From Allotamlana fucoidanivorans (GTDB lineage Bacteria; Bacteroidota; Bacteroidia; Flavobacteriales; Flavobacteriaceae): DNA of 64,000 bases. The DNA is taken from NCBI RefSeq assembly GCF_006265225.1, contig NZ_VDCS01000008.1:62001-126000 (forward strand), written 5' to 3'. The number at the start of each line of letters is the position of its first letter. Within the stretch, counting starts at the first letter, position 1. This document shows, in pieces, positions 23,979 to 33,710 of this stretch. Made by a program: the position numbers and the translations under genes. The notes under the pieces are model-generated. The model had not been told where the DNA came from. It did no database searches and saw nothing but the letters and a program-made list of their open reading frames with translations.

Positions 23979-24773
23979 TTAGTTGGCAAACGAAAAAATA
24001 ATAGCAATAACGCCAACTATGGCGCAGTATATGGCAAAATAGGTCAACCTACTTTTTTTAACCAAAGCAATCATCCATGTGCAAGCAAAAAGCCCTGCTA
24101 TAAAAGCTGCTATAAATCCAATGGATAATGCTGTGAAATTTCCACTGTTGTATGACAAATCACCACTTAAAACATCTTTGGCTATTTTTCCAAAAATTAA
24201 AGGAACAACCATTAAAAAAGAAAATCGAGCAGCTTTGGTTTTGTCATTGCCCAATAACACCGAAGTTGAAATGGTTGCGCCAGAGCGTGAAATACCAGGA
24301 AGCATAGCAACAGCTTGTGATATACCAATGACAAAGGCGTTTTTAAAGGATACTTTCTTGCTTGTATCTTTCGCTTTATCCGCTAGATATAACAATGCCG
24401 CTGTAATAATCAGCATAAACCCAACCAGAACAATATTACCCCCAAAAAGTTGTTCAAGCTGCTCTTCAAAAAAAAGACCAACTATTACGGCAGGTATCAT
24501 AGATATGGCTATTTTGGCAATGAACTGTAAATCATCATTCCATTCAAATTTTAAAGCTCCTTTAATGAGCTCTAAAATGTCTTTTCTAAAAACTACTATG
24601 GTGCTTAGTGCGGTAGCAAAGTGAAGTACTACTGTAAATAATAAGCTTTCTTCTGGTACAGAATGATCGCCTAAAATGGCTTTGCCTAATTCTAAGTGCC
24701 CACTGGACGAAACGGGTAAGAATTCTGTTAAGCCTTGAATGATACCCAAAACAATTGCGTCTATAATTTCCAT
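23979..24773 (-). CDS. uppP: Undecaprenyl-diphosphatase UppP (BacA)
   Basis: A 264-residue membrane phosphatase that recycles undecaprenyl diphosphate to the monophosphate carrier for peptidoglycan and O-antigen. Signatures are the N-terminal GIIQGLTEFLPVSSSGHL (glutamate and serine active-site motif) and the second motif LPGISRSGATIS. About seven or eight membrane segments follow. It stands between DUF3098/ftsX upstream and truB downstream, separated from the former by the glycerate kinase gene on the other strand. Confidence 0.97.
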   Translation of the reverse strand: MEIIDAIVLGIIQGLTEFLPVSSSGHLELGKAILGDHSVPEESLLFTVVLHFATALSTIVVFRKDILELIKGALKFEWNDDLQFIAKIAISMIPAVIVGLFFEEQLEQLFGGNIVLVGFMLIITAALLYLADKAKDTSKKVSFKNAFVIGISQAVAMLPGISRSGATISTSVLLGNDKTKAARFSFLMVVPLIFGKIAKDVLSGDLSYNSGNFTALSIGFIAAFIAGLFACTWMIALVKKSRLTYFAIYCAIVGVIAIIFSFAN

Positions 24774-24855
24774 GGCGCAAAAGTATTAAAATACTTATAT
24801 AATAAGCTGGGCCCTCAGTAATAAAATCGTATTTTTAAGATACAGATAATGTATA

Positions 24856-25977
24856 ATGAAAATAGTAATAGCACCTGACAAGTTTAAACACTCCATGACA
24901 GCGATCGATTTTTGTCGAATTGTACAGTGCGAAATGAAACGTTTAAACCAAAATCTTGACGTATTTTCATTTCCCCTAGCCGATGGTGGTGATGGTACCA
25001 TTGAAGTGGCCAATTATTATTTGCAAGGCGAGCTAATTTCATTAGAGGTGAATAATCCGTTTTTTCAACCCGTTAAGGCTAGTTATTTGTTTTCTGAATC
25101 AACCGAAACAGCTTTTATTGAAATGGCCGAAGCTTCGGGCGTTAAACTTTTAGACCCTCAAGAACTTGATTGCAAAAATGCCACAACTTTAGGTACAGGT
25201 GAAATGATAGTGGATGCTATAAATCGGGGGGCTACAAATATTATTTTGGGGATAGGCGGAAGTGCTACAAACGACTGTGGTATTGGAATGGCTACTGCTT
25301 TAGGGTATCAGTTTTTAGACGAAGAGAATAAAACAGTGCGCCCGATAGGCGCAAATCTTTCAAAAATTAAAGCTATTGATGTAGCCCAAGTGACCCCTAA
25401 ATTATTCAATGTGAATTTTGAAATAGCTTGCGACGTTACCAATCCGCTTTATGGCGAAAATGGTGCAGCTTATGTTTATGCTGCCCAAAAAGGAGCTTCG
25501 GCAACCGATATTGAAATGTTAGATCTGGGTTTAAGAGATTTTTCTAAAATATTGCAAGCTGTGTTTCAAGTAGAACCTCAGTTGGTTAAAGGGGCGGGAG
25601 CCGCTGGAGGTATGGGGATTGCTTCAAAGGTGTTTTTAAATGGAAATTTAAAGTCGGGTGTTCAGTTGATTAAAGATTTGGCTAATTTTGATAGTGAGTT
25701 ACACGGAGCCGATTGGGTTATTACAGGCGAAGGCAAGCTGGATGAACAAACCTTGTCGGGAAAAACCATTGAAGGTGTACTGCGTTCTGCAAAAGCCCAG
25801 AACGTTAAAGTAGCCGCGTTTTGTGGTGCTGTAACATTAGATAAGCAGGCTATTCAAACCTTTGGGATTGATTATGTTGATGCCGTTGATAATTACGCGA
25901 GTTGTAAAGATGACGCTATGCATAATGGTGCAAAATATCTAAAGAAAATAGCGGCAAATTTTTTAGAGAATATATGA
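24856..25977 (+). CDS. Glycerate kinase, GarK/GlxK family
   Basis: 373 residues of the two-domain glycerate kinase type 2 family. Motifs are IAPDKFKHSMTA at the start, FPLADGGDGTIEV, ILGIGGSATNDCGIGMATALG and KGAGAAGGMGIAS. It phosphorylates D-glycerate, giving 2-phosphoglycerate in the best-known members. No glyoxylate or tartronate pathway genes lie nearby. It is transcribed against its neighbours and splits the usual ftsX-DUF3098-uppP-truB order, so it probably arrived by insertion. Base use looks like the rest of the window. Confidence 0.94.
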   Translation: MKIVIAPDKFKHSMTAIDFCRIVQCEMKRLNQNLDVFSFPLADGGDGTIEVANYYLQGELISLEVNNPFFQPVKASYLFSESTETAFIEMAEASGVKLLDPQELDCKNATTLGTGEMIVDAINRGATNIILGIGGSATNDCGIGMATALGYQFLDEENKTVRPIGANLSKIKAIDVAQVTPKLFNVNFEIACDVTNPLYGENGAAYVYAAQKGASATDIEMLDLGLRDFSKILQAVFQVEPQLVKGAGAAGGMGIASKVFLNGNLKSGVQLIKDLANFDSELHGADWVITGEGKLDEQTLSGKTIEGVLRSAKAQNVKVAAFCGAVTLDKQAIQTFGIDYVDAVDNYASCKDDAMHNGAKYLKKIAANFLENI

Positions 25978-25981
25978 TGAA

Positions 25982-26236
25982 TTACTTCTTATTCGGATTT
26001 AGAAGAATGGCATAAATTTGAATTCCCAAACCAATTAAAACTAATGTTGGTGCTAATCGAATACGTCTCCAACTAAAAATTTCAGGATTAAACACATTTG
26101 GGTCGTCACTACCGCCACCCGCCATCAAAATAAAGCCTAAGGCAATGACAGCAAGCCCGATAAACATAAACTTGTAGTTTTTCTTGTCAAATACAAATGC
26201 GGGTTTGGCTACCTCTTTACGCTTTTTTTCTCCCAT
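25982..26236 (-). CDS. DUF3098 membrane protein
   Basis: 84 residues with two membrane helices (about 24-42 and 59-79) and a short charged start (MGEKKRKEVAKPAFVFDKKNYKFM). The middle reads GGGSDDPNVFNPEIFSWRRIRLAPTLVLIG, which is characteristic of DUF3098. In Bacteroidetes it travels with ftsX, as here. A link to cell division or envelope building is inferred from this pairing alone. Its stop lies 4 bases from the stop of the convergent glycerate kinase gene. Confidence 0.85.
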   Translation of the reverse strand: MGEKKRKEVAKPAFVFDKKNYKFMFIGLAVIALGFILMAGGGSDDPNVFNPEIFSWRRIRLAPTLVLIGLGIQIYAILLNPNKK

Positions 26237-26324
26237 GGTTAATTTCTAAAGACTTATGCGTTGCAAAATAAAAGATTTATTTAAAATTATGGTGTTAATA
26301 GAACACTAATTTCTGGTTTCTAAA

Positions 26325-27203
26325 TTAATAATATAACTCGTCTGTTCTTAAATTAAGAAAACGTTGTGTGGCAAAATGAGTGCTAATCCAAGTGATTACA
26401 ATACCTAGTCCAAAAATAATGACAAAGAGTAAACTTACTAAAACAGGATTGCTTAATAGCTCTAATTCAGTAAAGGTTTTATTCAAATAATACAACACAA
26501 TGGCCATGCCTATTAGGGCTAAAAAGGCCCCTATCATACCAAGACGAATGCTTTTCCATATAAAAGGACGTCTAATAAACTGCTTCGTGGCGCCTACCAT
26601 TTGCATGGTTTTTATGGTAAAGCGTTTTGAGTATACTGCCAGTCTAATAGAACTATTAATTAACAATACCGCAATTAAAGTAAAAATGCTGCTAATGACT
26701 AACACCCAAAAACTTATTTTTTTCACATTATCGTTCATAAGATTGACTAAGTCATTATCATAAGTCACTTCTTCTACAAAATCTTTATGTAAGGCTTCGG
26801 TTGAAATTTTTTCAAGATGTTCAGACGTTACAAAATCGGCTTTTAAATGCACGTCAATAGAATTTTGAAGCGGATTGTACCCTACAAAATCCATAAAATC
26901 TTCACCGTTTTCAGCTTTCATAAATTCGGCTGCTTTTTCTTTTGAAACGTATTCGGTAGATTTAACATAATCGGCCATAGCCAAACTTTTCTCTAGCTGT
27001 TTTGTTTCAACCTCTTTAGCAGAATCCTTCAGATAAATTGTGAGTACAACCTGTTCTTTAAAATGATCTGAAACCTTTTTAGCATTAAGAATAAGCATGC
27101 CCAACAATCCTAATAAAAACAATACTAAGGCTATACTTAAAACAACAGAAAAATAAGAAGAAATAAGTCGACGCTTTTGATGCTTTTCAAATGATGAGCT
27201 CAT
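26325..27203 (-). CDS. ftsX: Cell division permease FtsX
   Basis: 292 residues: an N-terminal helix (about 17-38), a periplasmic domain of about 125 residues (with KSTEYVSKEKAAEFMK and GYNPLQNSIDVHLK), then three helices (about 167-188, 215-240, 258-280). This is the FtsX topology. With FtsE it forms an ABC-type complex that activates peptidoglycan hydrolases at the division site. ftsE is not in the window. DUF3098 follows after 88 bases. Confidence 0.95.
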   Translation of the reverse strand: MSSSFEKHQKRRLISSYFSVVLSIALVLFLLGLLGMLILNAKKVSDHFKEQVVLTIYLKDSAKEVETKQLEKSLAMADYVKSTEYVSKEKAAEFMKAENGEDFMDFVGYNPLQNSIDVHLKADFVTSEHLEKISTEALHKDFVEEVTYDNDLVNLMNDNVKKISFWVLVISSIFTLIAVLLINSSIRLAVYSKRFTIKTMQMVGATKQFIRRPFIWKSIRLGMIGAFLALIGMAIVLYYLNKTFTELELLSNPVLVSLLFVIIFGLGIVITWISTHFATQRFLNLRTDELYY

Positions 27204-27292
27204 AGAGTGTTTCGGATTAATGCTGTAAAAATAAGAAAGTATGGTTAATCTATGTTTATCATTAACTAAAACAAATCAAAATTGTTGTAACC

Positions 27293-28207
27293 CTAGCGTA
27301 ATTTAGGTTTTTTGCTAATTAAATACACGCCTATAATGACAAAAAAGCAGCAAATGAATTTAATGATGTTGAGGTCTTCATTGTAGCGATTATTGTGAAA
27401 TACCAAGGATAAGACAAGAACAATAGCAAAACTTAAAGCAGGTTGCACATATGAATAGCTACCAGCCACTGATGGCGACACCTGACGAAGCGCATAAATA
27501 TTAAAAAGAAAGGCTAAGAAGGTGGTGAAAATAATAACGTAAGCAATAACAAGATACGTATTGGTGTTAAAAAGAGAATAGTTTGTAGCATATAAAACAT
27601 CTTTTAACCCCAAAGGCATTAAAAACAGCAAACCAAACAAAAATACCCAGCTAATAATGGTGATGAAATGATACTTTTTCATGAGTGGTTTTACGGTAAC
27701 TTGGTATAATGAGTAAAACAGCACATTAATAAAAATAAAGAGATTGCCTAAAAAGCTACTGGTGCCTTCGGCTGTTTGGCCGTACCATACTAAACCAAGG
27801 GCGCCTACGGCTCCAATGCTTAACCCCACAATCTTATTTTTTGTGGCTTTCTCTTTAAGCAGAATCATGCTTAAAATAAAAACAACCGCTGGTGCTGATG
27901 TCATGATGATAGCGGTGTCAACGGGAGAAGTTAAACTCAGCCCATGAAAGAAAAATAGCTGATTACATGAAGCCCCAAAAAGACCACAAAGTCCCAATCT
28001 GAGGAAATCTTTTGTTTCAACCTTTTCTTTAATAAAGGCTTTAATGAACCAAAACAAAATAGCAGCACCTAAAACACGAAAAAACACAAAAGGAGTCGGA
28101 CTCAGTTTATTGGGCATAATCCCCTTGGCAATAAAGTGATTGGCAGCATAGATGGCATGTGTGCCAAACAAGGCTAGGTGCGCTTTTATGATGTGGCCTT
28201 TAGTCAA
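27293..28207 (-). CDS. DMT-superfamily (EamA) transporter
   Basis: A 304-residue membrane protein with about ten helices in two EamA repeats (about 1-140 and 150-300). The second repeat shows the usual PVVA/PxL-type pattern: QVSPSVAGSYSYVQPALSFAIV. These carriers export amino acids, nucleotides or other metabolites; the substrate cannot be told. It is divergent from leuS across 152 bases and shares its direction with ftsX. Confidence 0.88.
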   Translation of the reverse strand: MTKGHIIKAHLALFGTHAIYAANHFIAKGIMPNKLSPTPFVFFRVLGAAILFWFIKAFIKEKVETKDFLRLGLCGLFGASCNQLFFFHGLSLTSPVDTAIIMTSAPAVVFILSMILLKEKATKNKIVGLSIGAVGALGLVWYGQTAEGTSSFLGNLFIFINVLFYSLYQVTVKPLMKKYHFITIISWVFLFGLLFLMPLGLKDVLYATNYSLFNTNTYLVIAYVIIFTTFLAFLFNIYALRQVSPSVAGSYSYVQPALSFAIVLVLSLVFHNNRYNEDLNIIKFICCFFVIIGVYLISKKPKLR

Positions 28208-28329
28208 AGGGGTTATAAGGTTTTAAAGTAGGTGTTGGTTAAATGGCTTCAAAAGTAAAGGTATTATTTTACAATGTTTTAGGAAAGGCATTTTTTATGG
28301 TTTAATCTCGGGTATTTCTAATTAAAACG

Positions 28330-28337
28330 TAAATTTG
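28330..28337 (+). promoter_or_regulatory. Promoter -7 box of leuS
   Basis: TAAATTTG matches TAnnTTTG and lies 22 bases before the leuS ATG. The upstream half is not clear. Confidence 0.5.
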
Positions 28338-28359
28338 CAACTTCTTAAAAAGGATCAAA

Positions 28360-31185
28360 ATGAAGTACAATTTCAATGAAATTGAAGCCAAGTGGCAAAA
28401 CTATTGGGCAGAAAATCAAACGTTTAAAGCAGAAAACAAATCAGAGAAACCTAAATATTATGTGTTAGATATGTTTCCGTATCCAAGTGGAGCAGGGTTA
28501 CATGTGGGACATCCACTCGGGTATATTGCTTCTGATATTTATGCGCGTTACAAACGTCATCAGGGGTTTAATGTGTTACATCCACAGGGCTATGATAGTT
28601 TTGGTTTGCCTGCGGAACAATATGCTATTCAAACAGGGCAGCATCCTGCTATTACCACGGCTGAGAATATTAAAACCTATCGCCGTCAGCTCGATCAAAT
28701 AGGCTTTTCTTTTGATTGGTCACGAGAGGTGCGTACTTCAGATCCTCAATATTATAAGTGGACACAATGGGTTTTTATTCAACTGTTTAACTCATGGTAC
28801 AATAAAGATACAGATAAAGCTGAAGCTATTTCAGAATTAATAAAACGATTTGAAACTGAAGGGAATGCAAATGTTAACGCCGTATGTGATGATGAGGTTG
28901 AAATGTTTGCGGCAGACGATTGGAAGGGTTTTGATAGTGTAAAGCAACAAGACATTTTATTACAATACCGTTTAACCTATTTGGCTGAAACCGAAGTAAA
29001 TTGGTGTCCAGCTTTAGGAACCGTTTTAGCTAATGATGAAATTGTAAATGGCGTATCAGAACGTGGTGGCCATCCTGTTATAAGAAAGAAAATGACCCAA
29101 TGGAGTATGCGTATTTCGGCTTATGCCGAACGTTTGCTACAAGGTTTAGAGCGCATAGATTGGACTGATTCTTTAAAGGAAAGTCAGCGTAACTGGATTG
29201 GAAAGTCCGTTGGTGCAGCTGTGACTTTTAATGTCATGTCGAGCAAAGTCGAGACATCGCATCAAATAGAAGTGTTTACTACCCGTCCTGATACTATTTT
29301 TGGGGTGAGTTTTATGACCTTAGCACCTGAGCATGAGTTAGTGCCTAAAATCACTACCGAAGAACAGAAAGCAGAGGTTGAAGCGTATATTGAAGCCACA
29401 GCGAAGCGAAGCGAGCGGGATAGAATGGCCGATGTAAAAACCATTTCGGGGGCATTTACTGGCGCTTATGCCGAGCACCCGTTTACCAAAGCACCTATTC
29501 CTATTTGGATTGGTGATTATGTTTTGGCAGGTTACGGAACAGGTGCCGTGATGTCAGTGCCATGTGGCGATCAACGTGATTATGATTTTGCAAGGCATTT
29601 CAATATTCCTATTCCAAACATTTTTGAAGGCATTGATATTTCTGAAGAAGCGTTTGCTGATAAAGACAAAACTATTATTGCAAACAGTGATTTCTTAAAC
29701 GGATTAAACTATAAAAAAGCCACCAAGCGTGCTATTTATGAATTAGAGCAATTGGGTCAAGGGAAAGGAAAAACCAATTATAGGTTACGAGATGCGGTAT
29801 TTTCACGTCAACGGTATTGGGGAGAACCCTTCCCAGTATATTACGTTAATGGAATGCCACAAATGATTGATGTAGCACATTTACCTATTCAATTACCGGA
29901 AGTAGAAAAATATTTACCAACCGAAACAGGTGAACCGCCATTAGGGAATGCCACCGTTTGGGCCTGGGATACTGAGCAGAATCAAGTGGTTTCAAATGAT
30001 TTAATAAATCATGAAACCGTATTTCCATTAGAACTTAATACCATGCCAGGTTGGGCAGGAAGTTCCTGGTATTTTAATCGTTACATGGATGCGAATAACA
30101 CAGAGGCTTTTGCCAGTAAAGAGGCTCTAGACTATTGGCAGGATGTTGATTTGTACATTGGAGGAAGCGAACATGCCACGGGGCATTTATTGTACTCGCG
30201 TTTTTGGCAAAAATTCCTATTTGATAAAGGCTTAGTGCCAACCGATGAATATGCTAAAAAACTCATTAACCAAGGGATGATACTTGGAACGAGTGCTTTT
30301 GTGTATCGGGTTGAAGGAAAAAATAAATTTGTTTCTAAAGGATTAGTAGGTAATCTAAAAGTCCAACCAATTCACGCCGATGTTTCTTTTGTGAATGCAT
30401 CCGATGAGTTAGATATTGAAGCCTTTAAAAACTGGCGCGAAGAGTTTAAAGATGCTGAATTTGTTTTAGAAGATGGCGTGTATAAAGTGGGTAGAGACGT
30501 TGAAAAAATGTCTAAATCAAAATACAATGTGGTCAATCCAGATGATATTGTAAAAGATTACGGTGCAGATTCATTACGTCTTTATGAAATGTTCTTAGGG
30601 CCTTTAGAACAATACAAACCTTGGAATACTGCTGGCATTACTGGGGTGCACTCATTTCTTAAAAAGCTTTGGAAATTATACAACAACGAAAACGGATTAA
30701 AAGTAACTGATGCCGAACCCAGTAAAGACAGCTTAAAAACGTTGCATAAAACCATTAAAAAGGTTCAGGAAGATATTGAGAATTTCTCGTTTAATACGTC
30801 GGTGTCTACCTTCATGATTGCGGTGAATGAGTTAACGGCTCAAAAGTGTGTTTCAAAAGCTGTTTTAGAACCACTTTTAGTATTAATTTCCCCTTATGCG
30901 CCACATATTGCAGAAGAATTGTGGCAACAATTAGGGCATAAAGAGTCTATTGCTACGGTAGCATTCCCTGTTTTTGATGAAAGTCATTTGGTAGAGAGCA
31001 GTAAAAATTACCCTATTTCATTCAACGGTAAAATGCGTTTTACCCTTGAGTTGCCGTTAGATATGAGTAAGGAGGATATTGAAAAAGCGGTATTGGCACA
31101 TGAAAAAACGCAGGATCAGTTACAAGGGCGTACACCCAAAAAAGTCATTGTAGTACCTGGTAAAATTGTAAATATCGTTGGATAA
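28360..31185 (+). CDS. leuS: Leucine-tRNA ligase
   Basis: A class I enzyme of 941 residues. HIGH is HVGH (48-51) and KMSKS is at 716-720. The editing CP1 domain (about 230-440) carries [12 protein letters not shown] and [19 protein letters not shown]. The C-terminal anticodon-binding domain has [16 protein letters not shown]. An odd stretch, VMSSKVETS (292-300), is encoded by a flavobacterial-repeat-like DNA element, inserted where the CP1 domain begins. It keeps the frame, so the enzyme is likely active. The SemiSWEET gene starts inside its last codons. Confidence 0.98.
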   Translation: MKYNFNEIEAKWQNYWAENQTFKAENKSEKPKYYVLDMFPYPSGAGLHVGHPLGYIASDIYARYKRHQGFNVLHPQGYDSFGLPAEQYAIQTGQHPAITTAENIKTYRRQLDQIGFSFDWSREVRTSDPQYYKWTQWVFIQLFNSWYNKDTDKAEAISELIKRFETEGNANVNAVCDDEVEMFAADDWKGFDSVKQQDILLQYRLTYLAETEVNWCPALGTVLANDEIVNGVSERGGHPVIRKKMTQWSMRISAYAERLLQGLERIDWTDSLKESQRNWIGKSVGAAVTFNVMSSKVETSHQIEVFTTRPDTIFGVSFMTLAPEHELVPKITTEEQKAEVEAYIEATAKRSERDRMADVKTISGAFTGAYAEHPFTKAPIPIWIGDYVLAGYGTGAVMSVPCGDQRDYDFARHFNIPIPNIFEGIDISEEAFADKDKTIIANSDFLNGLNYKKATKRAIYELEQLGQGKGKTNYRLRDAVFSRQRYWGEPFPVYYVNGMPQMIDVAHLPIQLPEVEKYLPTETGEPPLGNATVWAWDTEQNQVVSNDLINHETVFPLELNTMPGWAGSSWYFNRYMDANNTEAFASKEALDYWQDVDLYIGGSEHATGHLLYSRFWQKFLFDKGLVPTDEYAKKLINQGMILGTSAFVYRVEGKNKFVSKGLVGNLKVQPIHADVSFVNASDELDIEAFKNWREEFKDAEFVLEDGVYKVGRDVEKMSKSKYNVVNPDDIVKDYGADSLRLYEMFLGPLEQYKPWNTAGITGVHSFLKKLWKLYNNENGLKVTDAEPSKDSLKTLHKTIKKVQEDIENFSFNTSVSTFMIAVNELTAQKCVSKAVLEPLLVLISPYAPHIAEELWQQLGHKESIATVAFPVFDESHLVESSKNYPISFNGKMRFTLELPLDMSKEDIEKAVLAHEKTQDQLQGRTPKKVIVVPGKIVNIVG
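29232..29258. repeat. Repeat-like palindromic element inside leuS
   Basis: ATGTCGAGCAAAGTCGAGAC, flanked by CAT, holds ATGTC/GACAT ends and two GTCGAG units. It resembles short palindromic motifs scattered between genes of many flavobacteria (TCGA...TCGA cores flanked by ATGTC). Only this copy was seen in the window. It is read in frame by leuS as residues 292-300. Confidence 0.5.
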
Positions 31186-31441
31186 TTATAAAGAATTTAT
31201 AGGGTTTTTAGCTGCGGTTTTAACCACCGCAGCTTTTTTACCTCAAGTCTACAAAACTTGGAAAACAAAAGATGCTTCAAGTTTATCCTTACCTATGCTA
31301 GTTATCTTCTTTATAGGTATTGTATGCTGGCTTATTTACGGGGTATTAATAGATAGTCCTTCTATGATTTTTGCCAATAGCATTACCCTCATTTCTTCAT
31401 TTTTATTGTTATACTTCAAGCTTACCTATAAAAAACCTTAA
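31178..31441 (+). CDS. SemiSWEET-type sugar transporter
   Basis: 87 residues with three membrane helices (about 7-24, 39-57, 62-82) and a PQ motif in [21 protein letters not shown]. This is one MtN3/SWEET unit, which dimerises to form a sugar channel. The start is TTG, lying within the last codons of leuS (8-base overlap); no ATG gives a full first helix. This arrangement, after leuS, suggests coupled expression. Sugar specificity is unknown. Confidence 0.88.
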   Translation: MDNYKEFIGFLAAVLTTAAFLPQVYKTWKTKDASSLSLPMLVIFFIGIVCWLIYGVLIDSPSMIFANSITLISSFLLLYFKLTYKKP

Positions 31442-31610
31442 AATTAACGTTTTTTTAATAGGGGTTTAGGGCTCAGAATAGGTCATACTTGATAGTTGCA
31501 CATGTGCTATACATTGCTGTGTTTTGATTGATTCTTAATAAATATTAAAATATGTTATGTTTATTTTTGGTTAATGTATAATTTAACAATTACTTTTCAA
31601 TCATTTAGTT

Positions 31611-31618
31611 TAAATTTG
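31611..31618 (+). promoter_or_regulatory. Promoter -7 box of ald
   Basis: TAAATTTG matches TAnnTTTG and lies 39 bases before the ald start. The region 31442-31610 holds nothing else I could recognise. Confidence 0.5.
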
Positions 31619-31657
31619 CAACTGTTTTTATAAAATAACTCTAAAAATATTACGCTT

Positions 31658-32755
31658 ATGAAAATTGGTGTTCCCATCGAAATTAAAAACAACGAGAACA
31701 GAGTTGGTATGACCCCCTCTGGAGTATTTGAATTAACAAAAAGAGACCACGAGGTATACGTGCAGAAGAACGCTGGTTTTAATAGCGGTTTTTTAGATGA
31801 AGATTATATCAAAGCTGGTGCCACTATTTTAGATACCATTGAAGCTGTTTATGATATCGCCGAAATGATTGTAAAGGTAAAAGAACCTATTGAACCAGAA
31901 TACAAATTGATTAAGAAAGATCAAGTGGTGTTTACCTATTTTCATTTTGCATCAAGTGAGGTGTTAACAAATGCCATGATTGACAGCAAAGCTATTTGTA
32001 TTGCGTATGAAACTGTTGAAGACGCTGATGGAACTTTACCTTTATTAATTCCAATGTCTGAAGTAGCAGGAAGAATGTCTATTCAGCAAGGCGCAAAATA
32101 TTTAGAGAAACCCATCAAAGGCCGAGGTATTTTGCTAGGTGGTGTACCAGGTGTACCTCCTGCCAAAGTCCTTATTTTAGGCGCTGGTGTTGTGGGTTAT
32201 CAGGCTGCAAAAATGGCAGCAGGTCTTGGGGCTTTGGTTATTATTATGGATATTAACATGAAAGCATTACGCTATGTGAGCGATTCTATGCCAAATAATG
32301 TTATCAGCGAGTTTTCAAGTGAATACAATATAAGAAAACATATAAAGGATGCCGATTTAATTATTGGAGGTGTTTTAATTAAAGGGGCAAAAGCGCCTAA
32401 ATTAATCACAAGAGATATGTTAAAAGATATGCGCCCAGGTACTGTTATGGTTGATGTAGCGGTTGATCAAGGTGGGTGTTTTGAAACTACAAAACCAACT
32501 ACACACCAAGATCCAACTTATATTATTGATGAAGTAGTGCATTATTCTGTGGCGAATATGCCTGGAGCTGTACCCTATACCTCTACTATGGCTTTAACTA
32601 ATGTAACCTTGCCTTATGTGATTAAATTAGCCAATGAAGGCTGGGAAAGAGCTTGCGAAAATAACGCACCTTTGGCAAAAGGATTAAACATTGTAAAAGG
32701 TAAAATTGTGTATAAAGAAATAGCAGAAGCTTTTGATATGGAAATGAGTTTCTAA
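31658..32755 (+). CDS. ald: Alanine dehydrogenase
   Basis: A 365-residue NAD enzyme that interconverts alanine with pyruvate and ammonia. It starts MKIGVPIEIKNNENRVGMTPSGV, which is diagnostic, and has the catalytic-domain piece YFHFASSE. The Rossmann loop is ILGAGVVGYQAAKMAAGLGA (about 170-190). The closing region VANMPGAVPYTSTMALTNVTLPYV is also typical. It is a single gene with its own promoter and a terminator 22 bases after its stop. Confidence 0.97.
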   Translation: MKIGVPIEIKNNENRVGMTPSGVFELTKRDHEVYVQKNAGFNSGFLDEDYIKAGATILDTIEAVYDIAEMIVKVKEPIEPEYKLIKKDQVVFTYFHFASSEVLTNAMIDSKAICIAYETVEDADGTLPLLIPMSEVAGRMSIQQGAKYLEKPIKGRGILLGGVPGVPPAKVLILGAGVVGYQAAKMAAGLGALVIIMDINMKALRYVSDSMPNNVISEFSSEYNIRKHIKDADLIIGGVLIKGAKAPKLITRDMLKDMRPGTVMVDVAVDQGGCFETTKPTTHQDPTYIIDEVVHYSVANMPGAVPYTSTMALTNVTLPYVIKLANEGWERACENNAPLAKGLNIVKGKIVYKEIAEAFDMEMSF

Positions 32756-32776
32756 TCCTATTAAAAATAATCATTT

Positions 32777-32811
32777 AAAATGCCTTGATTTTTAAAATTA
32801 CGGCATTTTTT
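32777..32811 (+). terminator. Terminator after ald
   Basis: AAAATGCC (32777-32784) pairs with GGCATTTT (32802-32809), and the T-run continues. Confidence 0.75.
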
Positions 32812-32933
32812 GTTGGAGGAACTTGGTTAGGTCTTAAATAAATTAACATCTAACTGACATTATTTCATTTGAAATCCTTGGCTTTATTTTTGTTATCTTT
32901 ATTCCTGAATTTAGAAATTAAAAAAAGAAAACC

Positions 32934-33629
32934 ATGATTGGATATTATATATTAATTGGAGCTATTGCTCTGGTAAGTTGGGCAGTTAGTAACACCTTAA
33001 AACGCAAGTTTGAAAAGTATTCAAAAGTGCATTTAAGAAACGGTATGAGCGGAGCCGAAATAGCAGAAAAAATGCTTGCTGATAATGGAATTTATGATGT
33101 TGAGGTGATTTCAACCCCTGGGCGTTTAACAGATCATTACAATCCTAAAAACAAAACGATTAATTTGAGTGAAGCAGTATATAATCAGCGTAATGCCGCA
33201 GCTGCAGCTGTAGCAGCACATGAATGTGGGCATGCTGTTCAGCATGCTCAAGCTTATAGCTGGTTAGAAATGCGATCTGCACTGGTGCCAGTAGTTAGTG
33301 TTACATCAGGTATGTCACAGTGGTTAATTATTGGCGGACTCGTGCTAGGTGGTGCAGCTGGTTTAGGTTTAGGCTGGTGGGTTGCGGTTTTGGGTGTTGT
33401 ATTCATGGGAATGGCTACGCTTTTTAGCTTTATCACATTGCCAGTTGAATATGATGCGAGCAATAGAGCCTTAGCTTGGTTAAAAAATAAAAATATGGTA
33501 ACTCCTGAAGAATATAAAGGATCGGAAGATGCCTTGAAATGGGCAGCCAGAACCTATTTAGTAGCAGCCATAGGTGCTTTAGCAAACTTACTTTACTGGG
33601 CGTTACAGATATTTGGCGGAAGAGACTAA
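32934..33629 (+). CDS. Membrane zinc metallopeptidase (YugP-like)
   Basis: 231 residues with a first membrane helix (about 2-20), a conserved NGMSGAEIAEKMLADNGI segment, and the zinc motif HECGHAVQH (about residues 95-103; HExxH form HECGH). Two or three more helices lie at about 122-165 and 203-224, and LPVEYDASNRALAWL is the usual conserved third piece. It matches the YugP family (peptidase of unknown substrate). It is flanked by terminators and so stands alone. Confidence 0.9.
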   Translation: MIGYYILIGAIALVSWAVSNTLKRKFEKYSKVHLRNGMSGAEIAEKMLADNGIYDVEVISTPGRLTDHYNPKNKTINLSEAVYNQRNAAAAAVAAHECGHAVQHAQAYSWLEMRSALVPVVSVTSGMSQWLIIGGLVLGGAAGLGLGWWVAVLGVVFMGMATLFSFITLPVEYDASNRALAWLKNKNMVTPEEYKGSEDALKWAARTYLVAAIGALANLLYWALQIFGGRD

Positions 33630-33654
33630 ATATTACTCACATAAAATACATCAT

Positions 33655-33683
33655 AAAGCTCTGAGATAGTTCAGGGCTTTTTT
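33655..33683 (+). terminator. Terminator after the zinc metallopeptidase gene
   Basis: AAAGCTCTGA (33655-33664) pairs with TCAGGGCTTT (33671-33680) with one G-U pair, followed by T residues. Confidence 0.78.
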
Positions 33684-33710
33684 GTTTCTTTATGCTTAAA
33701 TCTTTTTCGG

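Noticed and set aside
24079-24624. 181-residue open frame on the plus strand
   Set aside because: It is antisense to uppP, whose motifs are clear; the composition is a mirror of the membrane protein codons.
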